Shown here in pieces: positions 25,087-32,911 of a DNA stretch of 64,000 nt (positions within the stretch are counted from its first letter, which is position 1; every line of letters starts with the position of its first letter). Location of the stretch: the NCBI RefSeq assembly GCF_932526225.1, contig NC_064043.1, positions 1,261,501 to 1,325,500 on the forward strand. Reading direction: 5' to 3'. The notes beneath the pieces were generated by a model. The model worked only from the letters and a program-made list of their open reading frames with translations. It was not told where the DNA came from and did not search any database. The stretch comes from Nematostella vectensis (lineage: Eukaryota; Cnidaria; Anthozoa; Actiniaria; Edwardsiidae). A program made the translations under genes and the position numbers.

Positions 25087-25671
25087 ATGGATCCGAAAAA
25101 CATCCCATTTAACGCTCTCATCGTGGGCCCGACGTCATGCGGGAAGACCCGATTCATAGTGGACCGGCTGCGCGGCCCTTTCCGGGGCAAGTTTGACTAC
25201 ATCGTACTCATGTGCCCTACCTTTGTCTACAACAAAACATACGACGGCTTCGGCGAGGGCGACAATCGTCTGTTTGTCATCGCACCTGAGGCGGGTCAGA
25301 TCGACATGCTGCTGAGGTTTGTCTCCGCTCTCTTCAAAGGCACTAATATGCTAATCATACTCGACGACTGTGCGGCCTCGAAAGACGTAAAGAGGCGCTC
25401 TGACCAGCCCGTCAACTTGGCGTTCAGCGCGCGCCACGTGGGTATTAGCGTGTGGGTGATCACGCAGCAGCTCACCAGCATCACGAAGCCGTTCCGTGAG
25501 AACATCGCGGCCTTGGTGGTCTTTAATACCCCGAGCAAGGTGGACATGAAAGCTATCCTGCTCTCAGAAGAGAAGATGAAAGAGTACATGAAGGCCCTCA
25601 AGACGAAAAAGTTCTCGAAGTTAGAGTTTTGCTTACGTCACCCTTACACCATCGCCCTAGTTGAACGGTAA
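25087..25671 (+). CDS. A32-like (FtsK-HerA superfamily) genome-packaging ATPase
   Basis: A 194-residue protein from ATG 25087; the frame is open from 25054 but only through a GTG. Walker A is GPTSCGKT (residues 14-21), Walker B is LIILDD (89-94), and ITQQ (125-128) matches the sensor segment of poxvirus-A32-like packaging ATPases. Such proteins drive DNA into the capsid of Polintons, virophages and large DNA viruses. The length is typical of the compact Polinton version. The frame is intact and begins 50 bp after the capsid gene, the usual pairing of packaging motor and capsid. This is the best preserved hallmark gene of the element. Confidence 0.88.
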   Translation: MDPKNIPFNALIVGPTSCGKTRFIVDRLRGPFRGKFDYIVLMCPTFVYNKTYDGFGEGDNRLFVIAPEAGQIDMLLRFVSALFKGTNMLIILDDCAASKDVKRRSDQPVNLAFSARHVGISVWVITQQLTSITKPFRENIAALVVFNTPSKVDMKAILLSEEKMKEYMKALKTKKFSKLEFCLRHPYTIALVER

Positions 25672-25753
25672 GCGCAGTAAACCACCGCCCACGTATGCCC
25701 TAGGGCATAACGCATTGATCCACGTGTTGCACTTTAGCCACGGCAGGGGGTGC

Positions 25754-26233
25754 ATGATGAGCGACGAATACTTTGAGAGTCTTCTTGAGGGGGGAGCCGC
25801 CGGCCTCCCGGCCGTCGAGTCGTTGGGCTGCTCGACGCAGCCTGCCGGAACGGCAACCGGAGTTGAGCAAACTGAGATAGCAGACGCGAGGGAGAAACTC
25901 GCGATTCTCGTAGCCTCGGGGAAGCCGAGAGAAATGGTAGGCAAGGCCCTGACTCACGAGGACGTCAAACGCATGAGCGCCGAGGAGGTGAGGAAGTACG
26001 AGAAGCGTTACGAGACCGCTCTAGCCAGCCGGACAACAGACGCCCTGGCAGACAGCTTTCTGAAGCTTACGAACAAGCTAGTAGGCATGGCGCTGCCGAT
26101 AGACAGTGTGGTCGATCTTCACAATGACCTAGTGTCCGACTACATCATCAACAACGAGCTCCGCATATTGTGCGGAAGCCTGTCTCTACGCTGCGGTCGT
26201 TTGATGGCTTTAGCCGTCGGGCGTTACACGTAG
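25754..26233 (+). CDS. element protein of unknown function, Glu/Arg-rich helical
   Basis: A frame of about 159 residues from ATG 25754 (tandem ATG ATG GCG-like start, MMSDEYFESLL). Residues 30-45 are an Ala/Gly/Pro linker containing QPAGTATG, encoded by the recurrent GCCGGAACGGCAA motif. Residues 50-110 are charged helices (RMSAEEVRKYEKRYE), and the C-terminus is mildly hydrophobic. The frame ends at 26233, but another frame continues without a stop from about 26200 to 26370, so the end may be frameshifted. It follows the ATPase gene in the same direction. I cannot name the family. Confidence 0.55.
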   Translation: MMSDEYFESLLEGGAAGLPAVESLGCSTQPAGTATGVEQTEIADAREKLAILVASGKPREMVGKALTHEDVKRMSAEEVRKYEKRYETALASRTTDALADSFLKLTNKLVGMALPIDSVVDLHNDLVSDYIINNELRILCGSLSLRCGRLMALAVGRYT

Positions 26234-26411
26234 CACGTCATGTGAACACCGCCGGAACGGCAAGCGCTGACACGCGGTGTCAACACGAGTTAGCAGTCGC
26301 GGACTCACCAGTGGTTTGCCCGCAAACGCACAGTGGCGAGTCTGCCATCCCAGAGCAGACGTTCATTTGAAAGCTTGCCACTTCTTCAGCAACCAAGTAG
26401 TTGTATCACAA

Positions 26412-27056
26412 ATGGAGGAACCTCAAGGACGTACTAGTGCCCAGCCTGCCGGAAAGGCAAACGGGTCAGCGGAACCTGACAAACAAGCTGCGGAACAAGC
26501 TGCTCATGAACCTGCACGTACGCCTTCGGCGTTGGCGGAGAGAATCACGAGCCCCGAACCACCCGCGACCCGACCTAAACACCCTGGGCGAGTCGAAGCC
26601 GGAAGGCGCTTGGCAAAGTGGAACCGAATTAACAGAGCGAAGAAAGAGACACTTCGGGTCGTGCAACACGTTGAGTCGCCGGTCGCTGGCGAGTCACAGG
26701 GACTCGAGGGCTTGCGCACGCGCGCCGAAGATGCCTTCGGCACGCCTTCGGTGCACACACCAGTCCCGGAAAGCAACTCTGCTTGGTCGGCTAGCTCGGT
26801 TATCGGGGTCGCTGGTCTTCTAGTGTCATTGATCGGTCTCTACACACATAGGCGGGAGCTAGCTGCCGCGTTCACTCGTACACCAGCTGTTAGACAGCGA
26901 GCTACCGATCCGCATGTAGCGGCCGACGACGTGACTCCGCCCGCAAGGCCGCCGCTGGCGGCCGCACAGCAGACCAGGGACCGACCGCTTGCCGTTCCGG
27001 CGACAGCGCTTCGCCCTCCCGGACAATGCAAATCTCGGCTGTTAGCCATGGAGTAA
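26412..27056 (+). CDS. single-pass membrane protein of the element (unknown function)
   Basis: A 214-residue protein from ATG 26412 (AAATGGAG context). The N-terminal 130 residues are Ala/Pro/Glu-rich and low in complexity, with a basic GRRLAKWNRINRAKKE segment at about 60-75. A membrane segment (SVIGVAGLLVSLIGLY) lies at about residues 130-147, and the C-terminal 65 residues are Pro/Ala/Arg-rich. Several linker stretches are encoded by small palindromes such as GCCTTCGGC and by the GCCGGAACGGCAA motif, as if these had been inserted in frame. It is followed by three more co-oriented genes. The function is unknown. Confidence 0.5.
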   Translation: MEEPQGRTSAQPAGKANGSAEPDKQAAEQAAHEPARTPSALAERITSPEPPATRPKHPGRVEAGRRLAKWNRINRAKKETLRVVQHVESPVAGESQGLEGLRTRAEDAFGTPSVHTPVPESNSAWSASSVIGVAGLLVSLIGLYTHRRELAAAFTRTPAVRQRATDPHVAADDVTPPARPPLAAAQQTRDRPLAVPATALRPPGQCKSRLLAME

Positions 27057-27109
27057 GCAGACATTTAGACACGAGGGCCCCACCCATATCCGCACGTCCG
27101 TGCATCGCA

Positions 27110-27331
27110 ATGTCGATGACGCAGCAGAGCAAGATTACAAAGACCATCACCGACGCCGCAGTCATAACCAGCCTCGTCGCCGGTATCGGCTGGGTTGGGT
27201 GCAAGGCCTTGCGCGAGGACTTCACCAAAGACCCCTCCGCGAACGCCATGAACTACGCAAAAATGACTGTCGCCGTTGCAGGTGCTGTCGCTTTGAAGGG
27301 TTACCTTGAGGACCAGATCCTGCCCATGTAG
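27110..27331 (+). CDS. small membrane protein of the element
   Basis: A 73-residue protein from ATG 27110 to the stop at 27331. It has a short polar N-terminus, a hydrophobic stretch (AAVITSLVAGIGWVG) at about residues 14-28, a charged linker, and a second Ala/Val-rich stretch (MTVAVAGAVALKGYL) at about 50-64. A two-helix hairpin in a membrane is likely. It lies between two other membrane-type genes in the same orientation. I recognise no family. Confidence 0.5.
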   Translation: MSMTQQSKITKTITDAAVITSLVAGIGWVGCKALREDFTKDPSANAMNYAKMTVAVAGAVALKGYLEDQILPM

Positions 27332-27418
27332 TAGTGTACTGTGGCACACTACTACAAGTGTGGGCCATGTATTAGACTCGTGTTCACGTACACACGTGAA
27401 ACGTACACACACTACTCG

Positions 27419-27820
27419 ATGGCCTCCATCGCGATTTTGGTTGGCGGCGCCGTCTTAAACGCGACTGCATTCGTTGGTGGCAATTACCTCGCAAAGTTCC
27501 TGTCGAACGATGAGAGCCCTGCCTTAGCTGAGAAGGAGAGGCACGACAAGGCCCTAGAGAAATACCAACAAGTCTATGGACGCCTCGATTGGCAAGCTCA
27601 AAGTCGCGAGAGAGGGTCCCTCGCAAAGCAAAACTTCACCGACACTGACTACGCGCTCAAACTCTACAACCAGACCCGGCCAAAACAATCCCTGGAGTGG
27701 ATGCGGGCTCCTGAGCTATCCGACTACTACATCCCCAGCAAAACGCAGAAAAACGCCGAGTTGGCGTACATTGGCGCCGGCGCTCTCGCCATCGGCTACA
27801 CAGCTAGCCGCTTGCTGTGA
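27419..27820 (+). CDS. element protein with N- and C-terminal hydrophobic segments
   Basis: An intact 133-residue protein from ATG 27419 to 27820. It opens MASIAILVGGAVLNATAFVG, a strong membrane segment, followed by a long charged helical middle (EKERHDKALEKYQ, then AKQNFTDTDYALKLYN) and a second hydrophobic stretch at the very end (AELAYIGAGALAIGYTAS). The topology suggests a protein anchored at both ends or a virion-membrane protein. It is the last gene before the integrase and keeps the same direction as the ATPase block. Function unknown. Confidence 0.6.
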   Translation: MASIAILVGGAVLNATAFVGGNYLAKFLSNDESPALAEKERHDKALEKYQQVYGRLDWQAQSRERGSLAKQNFTDTDYALKLYNQTRPKQSLEWMRAPELSDYYIPSKTQKNAELAYIGAGALAIGYTASRLL

Positions 27821-27992
27821 TGTAGCTGCCGTTCCGACGCTGCATCTAGGCGGCATTTTTCCATGCTGCGCGTATGCGCATGCGTATACGTATGCGTATA
27901 CGTATAAGATGATTGCAGATGATTGCATACCGGCCTCAGAAAGACCACCTCGGCACTGCCCGAGCAGACGGCAACCGCCTGTTGGAGACTGA
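27821..27992. promoter_or_regulatory. intergenic region with 40-bp alternating purine-pyrimidine tract
   Basis: Between the small-protein block and the integrase lies a perfectly alternating purine-pyrimidine tract from 27867 to 27906 (TGCGCGTATGCGC...), with nested TACGTA and TGCGCA palindromes, the classic sequence type for Z-DNA or cruciform extrusion. It sits directly before the integrase reading frame, so a regulatory role is possible but not shown. Confidence 0.5.
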
Positions 27993-28956
27993 TACACCTG
28001 TTGCAATGTATCGCGATACATTGACGAAGAACTCGATGCGTTCCTTCGTCCTATATACTACGCCAGAGGTGGCTTCCAGGGAGTGACCGCTCTGCATGCT
28101 AAACTTCCCAAGGGCTCAGCCTCCATAGATCGAGTGCGCAGGTGGGTAAGCTCGCAGCCCGTCGGGGGCTACACACAGACACCCCGTCCTCCGACTACCT
28201 ACGCCCACTTCTCGGAGCAGATACCAAACCGTATCCACCAGTCGGACCTGCTATTCTTGCCAACCGACCGCGGGTACAAGTATGCCCTGACTGTCGTTGA
28301 CGTTGCTTCACGATATAAAGCCGCCCGCCCACTGAGGACTAAGAGCGCGGCCGTCGTCTTCCGCGAACTCGCTGACATCTATGCAGAGGGACCTCTCACA
28401 TGGCCTAAAGTCCTCATGGTTGATGACGGCACGGAGTTCAAGGGTGCTACCACAAAGCTCCTAACAGACCACGGGGTGGTGGTCCGACGGGCTGAGCCAG
28501 GGCACCACAGGAGCCAAGCTTTCGCCGAGTCTTTCCATCGCTGGCTGGCACAGCGCCATATTTCGTGCGCAGTACTCGAATGAGCTTGCATCCGGCGAGA
28601 CAAACCGCGAGTGGGTTACTGCTTTGCCAATCGTCATCTCGAACATAAACGCAACGAAGACTCGCATGACTGGCTTTGCGCCTAAAGACGACATAAAGCT
28701 GAGGCGCGTGCCTCTCAAAGCCGAAAAGCCCCCCTTAGAGGTCCCCTTAGAGGTAGGGACGGAGGTGTACATCGCCGTAAACGAGGAAGACCTTCAGGAC
28801 AAGGGCCGACGGCGAGCGACGGACCCGTGGTGGACAAGCAGGGCATACCCAATACTAAAGAGGGTCATGGAGCCCGTACAGCCAGTGTTGTATTACACGG
28901 CGTACTCTAAGCACGGCTTCACGCGTTCGCAGTTGCGTAGCGTGACGCTAGCGTGA
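27993..28956 (+). pseudogene. retroviral-type (rve) DDE integrase, frameshifted
   Basis: The first frame (open from 27993; no in-frame ATG before the core) carries the RNase-H-fold integrase core. The first Asp is in QSDLLFL, the second in MVDDGTEF and the catalytic Glu in AFAESFHRWLA, with normal spacing. At about 28553-28560 the frame changes: the first frame ends at 28583, while the next frame continues with NREWVTALPIV and a basic C-terminal domain to the stop at 28956. One inserted base explains this. Polinton-type elements use such an integrase for chromosomal insertion. The start region overlaps an 18-bp palindrome (28005-28022). With the frameshift the C-terminal DNA-binding part would be lost. 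Confidence 0.85.
28005..28022. repeat. perfect 18-bp palindrome AATGTATCGCGATACATT
   Basis: A perfect inverted repeat at the very beginning of the integrase reading frame. It could be a protein-binding site or part of a lost start region; it contains an out-of-frame ATG at 28006. Confidence 0.6.
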
Positions 28957-29425
28957 TCAGCGCTTGTGCCTTCTATTGCAGCTAAGACCCTGACTGTCGT
29001 CCAGCCGGTCGATACTGAAGCATTGGGGATGGCTCTTGGTGTACCCCTGAAGCAGAAGCTGAGTGCCACAGACCGTGCACTTCTTTTCCGCGTCAGCAAT
29101 CATGCCGAGTACGTGGTCTACCGTCAGAACGTGGTGCGGTCCCGTGTACTTTGTGCGACCCTTTTGCCTGTCGTCTATAGCGTATCGCTTGATTCGCGCT
29201 ATTATGAGCTCTTCACTAGGCGTAGCCTGTAGTCCTGTGGGAACCAAGGCACCGGGGGTGTTATCGGGGGGGAATCACGCGGACTATCTGGTCGGCGCGC
29301 CGCACGCGGGAGATGCCGGTGTATACAGCATTCGTGATCCAGCCCTCTAAGCTGTGGCCTATGATAAACAAACGTCTTGGAGTCTGGATGGTCTTGCCCT
29401 GGTACTGGTTAGAGCCTTCTCCTGA
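28957..29425 (-). pseudogene. C-terminal remnant: SF1 helicase motif VI region plus HNH nuclease
   Basis: On the minus strand, 29425-29261 reads through YQGKTI, an EGWITNAVYT stretch and SRVRRADQIVRV, matching motifs V and VI of superfamily-1 (Pif1/RecD-like) helicases. It stops at TAA 29261-29263, just after a run of seven C. In the neighbouring frame the sequence continues to 28957 with CTVCG, HPQCFSIDRLDD and SCNRRHKR, an HNH/endonuclease-VII-like zinc nuclease whose second half appears shortened between the Asp-Asp and the last Cys. One base less in the C run would put helicase and nuclease in one frame, so they probably formed the C-terminus of one large protein encoded by this strand. 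No Walker A is present here. Confidence 0.6.
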
Positions 29426-30546
29426 CATAACGAACGAAGCTCCCCCTCAGCCTTGAAGTCTAGGCCGTGGACGCTCGCGATCGCAGGTGGTTCAGTCGGA
29501 AACTCCGCCCAGGCGTGGTTATTGTGGCAAGGGATGCGGATTTGTGTGTACCCCCTCTTGTACTTCCCCGAGTCCCACATAACGTTGCCCAGGGCGTCCA
29601 CGGCTACCAGCTTTATCTCGAGCTTCTTTTCCATCTCAAAGAGGTCTTCTTTGGTGCATCCCGTAGTGGCCAGCTTCTTGTCATATCGCTCGAGGATCTT
29701 GCCTCGTGTCTTGGTTAGACCAAGGGAGCGCGAGGTGCCGTGATTCCTCAAGAACTCGGCAACATAGCTCACAACACAGTTAGCGAAGGCGTCACTCCCC
29801 TCTCGCTCAAACATTGGCCGAGGCTCCCCATTTTGCTCAGGTAAAGGGCTAAGCTCGTATCTCACGTAGACGAGGTACTCTCGTCCTTTCTCCCAAATAC
29901 CCGCATCGATGCCTTCCAGGGCGCCGACTGCGATCTGGTCCCCTCTTTTGACTAACGACCCACCAATCTTGTGCTCCGAGCGCCCTTCCTCCTCCGTGAT
30001 TGGCGCCAATGGCTCTGCGGGGGCCTTACCAACGACCGTGAAGAGTCCGTAACGCCGGTCGGGGTCTACAATCTCGAGCACCAGCGGCAGCACTGCGTTT
30101 GCCCTCAGAGACTCTCGCTCGTGCGAGACCCACCACACCGAGCCGTCGTCATTAATATCAGGCCCCCGCATAACCGGCTTTAGAGCCATGACACCTGCTC
30201 CACCAAGATCTCGTATCTCCTGGTAAACACCGGCGCTTATGTCTTGGCCCCGAAGAGTGGCATCCACGCTTGGGAACCGAAGATGGGCGCCGCCGACGAA
30301 GAGAGAATAGTACTCCTCGGGGTCTAAGCCCTCTGGGCCCTCTTGCCGCCGTTCCAGCAGCAATGGGTCGAACTCGCGCCAGACTTCCTCTGGCCGCGAG
30401 CCCGCCGGCATGAGCGGCTTAAGCAGCTTGCGCTTGGCATCCTCGGGGATGCCCTTGTCCAGGATGTTCTGGACCAGCCCTGCCAGTACGGCGGGCGCCT
30501 CTTTGTCAGGCATGCTATTGAGAATCTCCTCTATGTAAGCGTCCAT
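29359..30546 (-). CDS. N-terminal part of a large element replication protein, 3' truncated
   Basis: A 395-codon frame from ATG 30546. It is a soluble, charged protein without membrane segments. Notable stretches are GGAGVMALKPVMRG near residue 115, GSLVKRGDQIAVGALEG, and CHNNHAWAEFP near residue 345, a His/Asn cluster resembling a metal or nuclease site. The final ~20 residues read across a helicase segment in the wrong frame (see 28957-29425), so the true protein once continued and most of its middle has been deleted at about 29425-29440. A role as the N-terminal region of a replicative polymerase or primase-helicase polyprotein is an inference from that linkage; I see no polymerase motif. 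Confidence 0.55.
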   Translation of the reverse strand: MDAYIEEILNSMPDKEAPAVLAGLVQNILDKGIPEDAKRKLLKPLMPAGSRPEEVWREFDPLLLERRQEGPEGLDPEEYYSLFVGGAHLRFPSVDATLRGQDISAGVYQEIRDLGGAGVMALKPVMRGPDINDDGSVWWVSHERESLRANAVLPLVLEIVDPDRRYGLFTVVGKAPAEPLAPITEEEGRSEHKIGGSLVKRGDQIAVGALEGIDAGIWEKGREYLVYVRYELSPLPEQNGEPRPMFEREGSDAFANCVVSYVAEFLRNHGTSRSLGLTKTRGKILERYDKKLATTGCTKEDLFEMEKKLEIKLVAVDALGNVMWDSGKYKRGYTQIRIPCHNNHAWAEFPTEPPAIASVHGLDFKAEGELRSLCQEKALTSTRARPSRLQDVCLS

Positions 30547-30655
30547 GTTTGGGTATGCCTTGTGCCACCCAGTCTCTAATTGCCCGTATCACAGCCGGCG
30601 GGACGAGTGTTTGGGTATGCCTTGTGCCACCCAGTCTCTAATTGCCCGTATCACA
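30547..30655. repeat. two 47-bp direct repeats at the right end of the element
   Basis: The same 47 bases (starting GTTTGGGTATGCCTTG, ending CCCGTATCACA) occur at 30547-30593 and 30609-30655, separated by 15 GC-rich bases. The first copy abuts the start codon of the long minus-strand gene, so the pair forms its upstream region. Immediately after the second copy the sequence becomes AT-rich, so this is taken as the right limit of the element. Confidence 0.85.
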
Positions 30656-31320
30656 TTTTTTAACCAATGCCTCCTTTAGACCGTTTATGCGTGTTATGAC
30701 TGAAGAATAGAAAAAAATATGGACCTTTGTTATAAGACAGAAGTATGTCTTTATTTGCCCCTAAATTAATAGGTCTGCATATATTTCCAATGTTTGAAAT
30801 TGGAGACCCCCCCCCTCGGCGGCCAAAAAGTGGGTAATTTTTTTTATTAAGGAATCTTCAAATGCTATGCATTTTCCATATGATACCTATGACTGCGCAT
30901 GGAACTGTCCGTAGCTAAAACTATGGCGAAACTGCTCGCACACGGTTGTTTTGGAACATTGTGGAAATTGGTAAACTGAACATTTTAGTATTTTTAAATA
31001 CTAAAATGATTAAAATGATTAAAATCATTTGGATCGTTTGTTTCTACTAGATAGAAAATTCTGGATCCCTGAATGAATCTAGCGTATGTACATAGGGTGC
31101 GCTTTTATTATAATCATTTATCAGAATAATTGGAATTTGTTATTACTATTTCTCTATTCTTTTAGTATTTGACGGTGTTGATAATGGAGAGTGTGGTGGC
31201 AAATGGTACTCAAGTTTTCTGTAAGATTTGACTTGAGTAAAAGCTAAACTTGCAGCCTACGGGAAGCGAATCACAACACATTATTAGCAATCACTTCGTT
31301 CGAATTACTACTACGCGATG
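30656..31320. other. AT-rich flank without recognisable genes
   Basis: No coding segment or family is recognised. The stretch has a C/G tract near 30805 and an AAAATGATTAAAATG duplication near 31000. It does not resemble the 2.1-kb repeat found at the left side of the element. Confidence 0.5.
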
Positions 31321-31324
31321 AATA

Positions 31325-32098
31325 AGTTCAAACAACACCTTAGACAACAAGCAACATCTGAGGCAGCAAGCAACACCTTAGGCAACAAGCAACACCTTAG
31401 ACAACAAGCATCACCTTAGACAACAAGCAACATCTGAGGCAGCAAGCAACACCTTAGACAACAAGCAGCACCTTAGACAACAAGCAACATCTGAGGCAGC
31501 AAGCAACACCTTAGACAACAAGCAACATCTGAGGCAACAAGCAACAGCTTAGGCAACAAGCAACACCTTAGGCAACAAGCAACGCCTTAGGCAACAAGCA
31601 GCACCTTAGGCAACAAGCAACATCTTACACAACAAGCAACATCTGAGGCAGCAAGCAACACCTTAGACAACAAGCAACATCTGAGGCAACAAGCAACAGC
31701 TTAGGCAACAAGCAACGCCTTAGACAACAAGCAACACCTTATGTAACAAGCAACACCTTAGACAACAAGCAACACCTTAGACAACAAGCAACACCTTAGA
31801 CAACAAGCAACACCTTAGACAACAAGCAACACCTTAGACAACAAGCAACACCTTAGGCAACAAGCAACAGCTTAGGCAACAAGCAACACCTTAGACAACA
31901 AGCAACACCTTAGACAACAAGCAACACCTTAGACAACAAGCAACACCTTAGGCAGCAAGCAACACCTTAGACAACAAGCAACACCTTAGACAACAAGCAA
32001 CACCTTAGACAACAAGCAACACCTTAGACAACAAGCAACACCTTAGGCAACAAGCAACAGCTTAGGCAACAAGCAACGCCTTAGACAACAAGCAACAC
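31325..32098. repeat. 19-bp minisatellite (TTAGACAACAAGCAACACC)
   Basis: About 40 tandem copies of a 19-bp unit, with variants TTAGGCAAC, CTGAGGCAG and CAGC/CGCC. The variants come in blocks, so longer groups of units have been duplicated together. No coding frame is meaningful. Confidence 0.95.
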
Positions 32099-32295
32099 TT
32101 GTAAAGAAGAAGTAGGATATAAACTATCCAAAGCAAATTCACTAACTACCTTTTGTCTTTACTTTTGTCAAGTGTGTCTTTGCATTGAAACAACAGAGAT
32201 ATGACGATTCCTGGAGGCTTAATAAAATGTATTAATCGGGCGCTGTGCTCTGCGTCAAAATCTATTGAAAAATCATGCTATTGCCGACCCTACAA

Positions 32296-32384
32296 TAGTC
32301 TCCTTCGCAGCCCCAGCGGTCGGAGTCACACAACGCTTCGGAGCGATGTGTGACTCCGACCGCTGGGAGCTACGAAGGAGACTA
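32296..32384. mobile_element. fold-back element / MITE-like 89-bp hairpin
   Basis: TAGTCTCCTTCG...CAGCGGTCGGAGTCACACA is followed after a 14-nt loop by the near-perfect reverse complement ending CGAAGGAGACTA. The arms are about 37 bp with two small mismatches or bulges. Such a long, nearly perfect hairpin in AT-rich DNA is typical of a fold-back element or of a miniature transposon reduced to its inverted repeats. Confidence 0.8.
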
Positions 32385-32562
32385 GTACAAAGTCGGAATG
32401 AAAATGCCTCTGTTAAAATATGTGTTGTGTGTTGTATCAGCTTTGAAGCGTTTCTAGTAGCAAATGTCAGATCTCAGAAATACTGCTGAAAGACGTTATA
32501 TTGAATAGCTGGAGGAAGAAGCTATATTTCTTATTAAAAGATAATGATAAACTACATGAAAT

Positions 32563-32634
32563 TCCCATATGGTCTAGTGGCTAGGATCTGGCGCTCTCAC
32601 CACCGAGGCCCGGCTTCGATTCCCGGTGAGGGAA
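32563..32634 (+). tRNA. tRNA-Glu (CUC), degenerate copy
   Basis: The 72-nt sequence follows eukaryotic tRNA-Glu from end to end: acceptor TCCCATA/TGAGGGA with discriminator A, D arm GTCTAGTGGCTAGGAT (A box), anticodon loop CTCTCAC (anticodon CUC), and T arm with TTCGATT (B box). A T run at 32641-32647 could terminate Pol III. There is a mismatch in the acceptor (A5/A68), one in the anticodon stem and C53 opposite C61 in the T stem where nearly all tRNAs have G-C, so this is probably a pseudogene. Confidence 0.8.
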
Positions 32635-32711
32635 AAGTGTATTTTTTTAATTATTTTTCAGCGCTGAAATAAGATTATGAAAAGAATAATAAAGATAATC
32701 GATATTAAAAT

Positions 32712-32775
32712 TCCCGTATTGTCTAGTTGTTAAGATACGGCGCTCTAGGCTCCTTGGCCCTGGCTTTGTTTTGAC
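32712..32775 (+). pseudogene. tRNA-Glu-like fragment
   Basis: TCCCGTATTGTCTAGTTGTTAAGATACGGCGCTCT... repeats the first half of the tRNA-Glu copy 150 bp upstream. The anticodon loop is altered and the T arm is lost (GGCTTTGTTTT instead of GGTTCGATT). Both copies follow the same AAATTCCC flank, so they are probably duplicates of one segment. Confidence 0.65.
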
Positions 32776-32911
32776 ATACACTCGTTATTAGCACCAAGAA
32801 AACTACAGTATGAGGGAACACAAATGGGCGCACATTTTTTCAAAACTTTATAAGTTTTTGTGAAACTTTCCAGAACCATGAAAACACAAACACCCGCTCT
32901 AAACTATCAAA

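Larger units (their letters stand above)
20251..30655. mobile_element. integrated Polinton / Polinton-like-virus type element, decayed
   Basis: This 10.4-kb block is abruptly GC-richer than both flanks and is densely coding on both strands. Its core set is a double-jelly-roll-type capsid protein, an A32-like packaging ATPase and an rve-type integrase, the hallmark combination of Maverick/Polinton and Polinton-like viruses. Around these are a putative minor capsid protein, small membrane proteins and a remnant of a large replication protein with helicase and HNH parts. The left edge falls inside copy 4 of the 2.1-kb repeat; the right edge follows a pair of 47-bp direct repeats. I found no matching terminal inverted repeats and no target-site duplication, so at least one end is probably lost. 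Capsid, integrase and replication genes are frame-broken, so the copy cannot be functional. Confidence 0.85.

Noticed and set aside
20251-30655. Bacterial or phage contamination as explanation for the GC-rich block
   Set aside because: The block is flanked on the left by a host repeat interrupted in mid-unit, and its capsid/ATPase/integrase set is of eukaryotic Polinton type; decay by several frameshifts also fits an old integration.
20251-30655. Terminal inverted repeats of the element
   Set aside because: Compared the G-rich left end with both 47-bp repeats and their reverse complements by eye; no match found.
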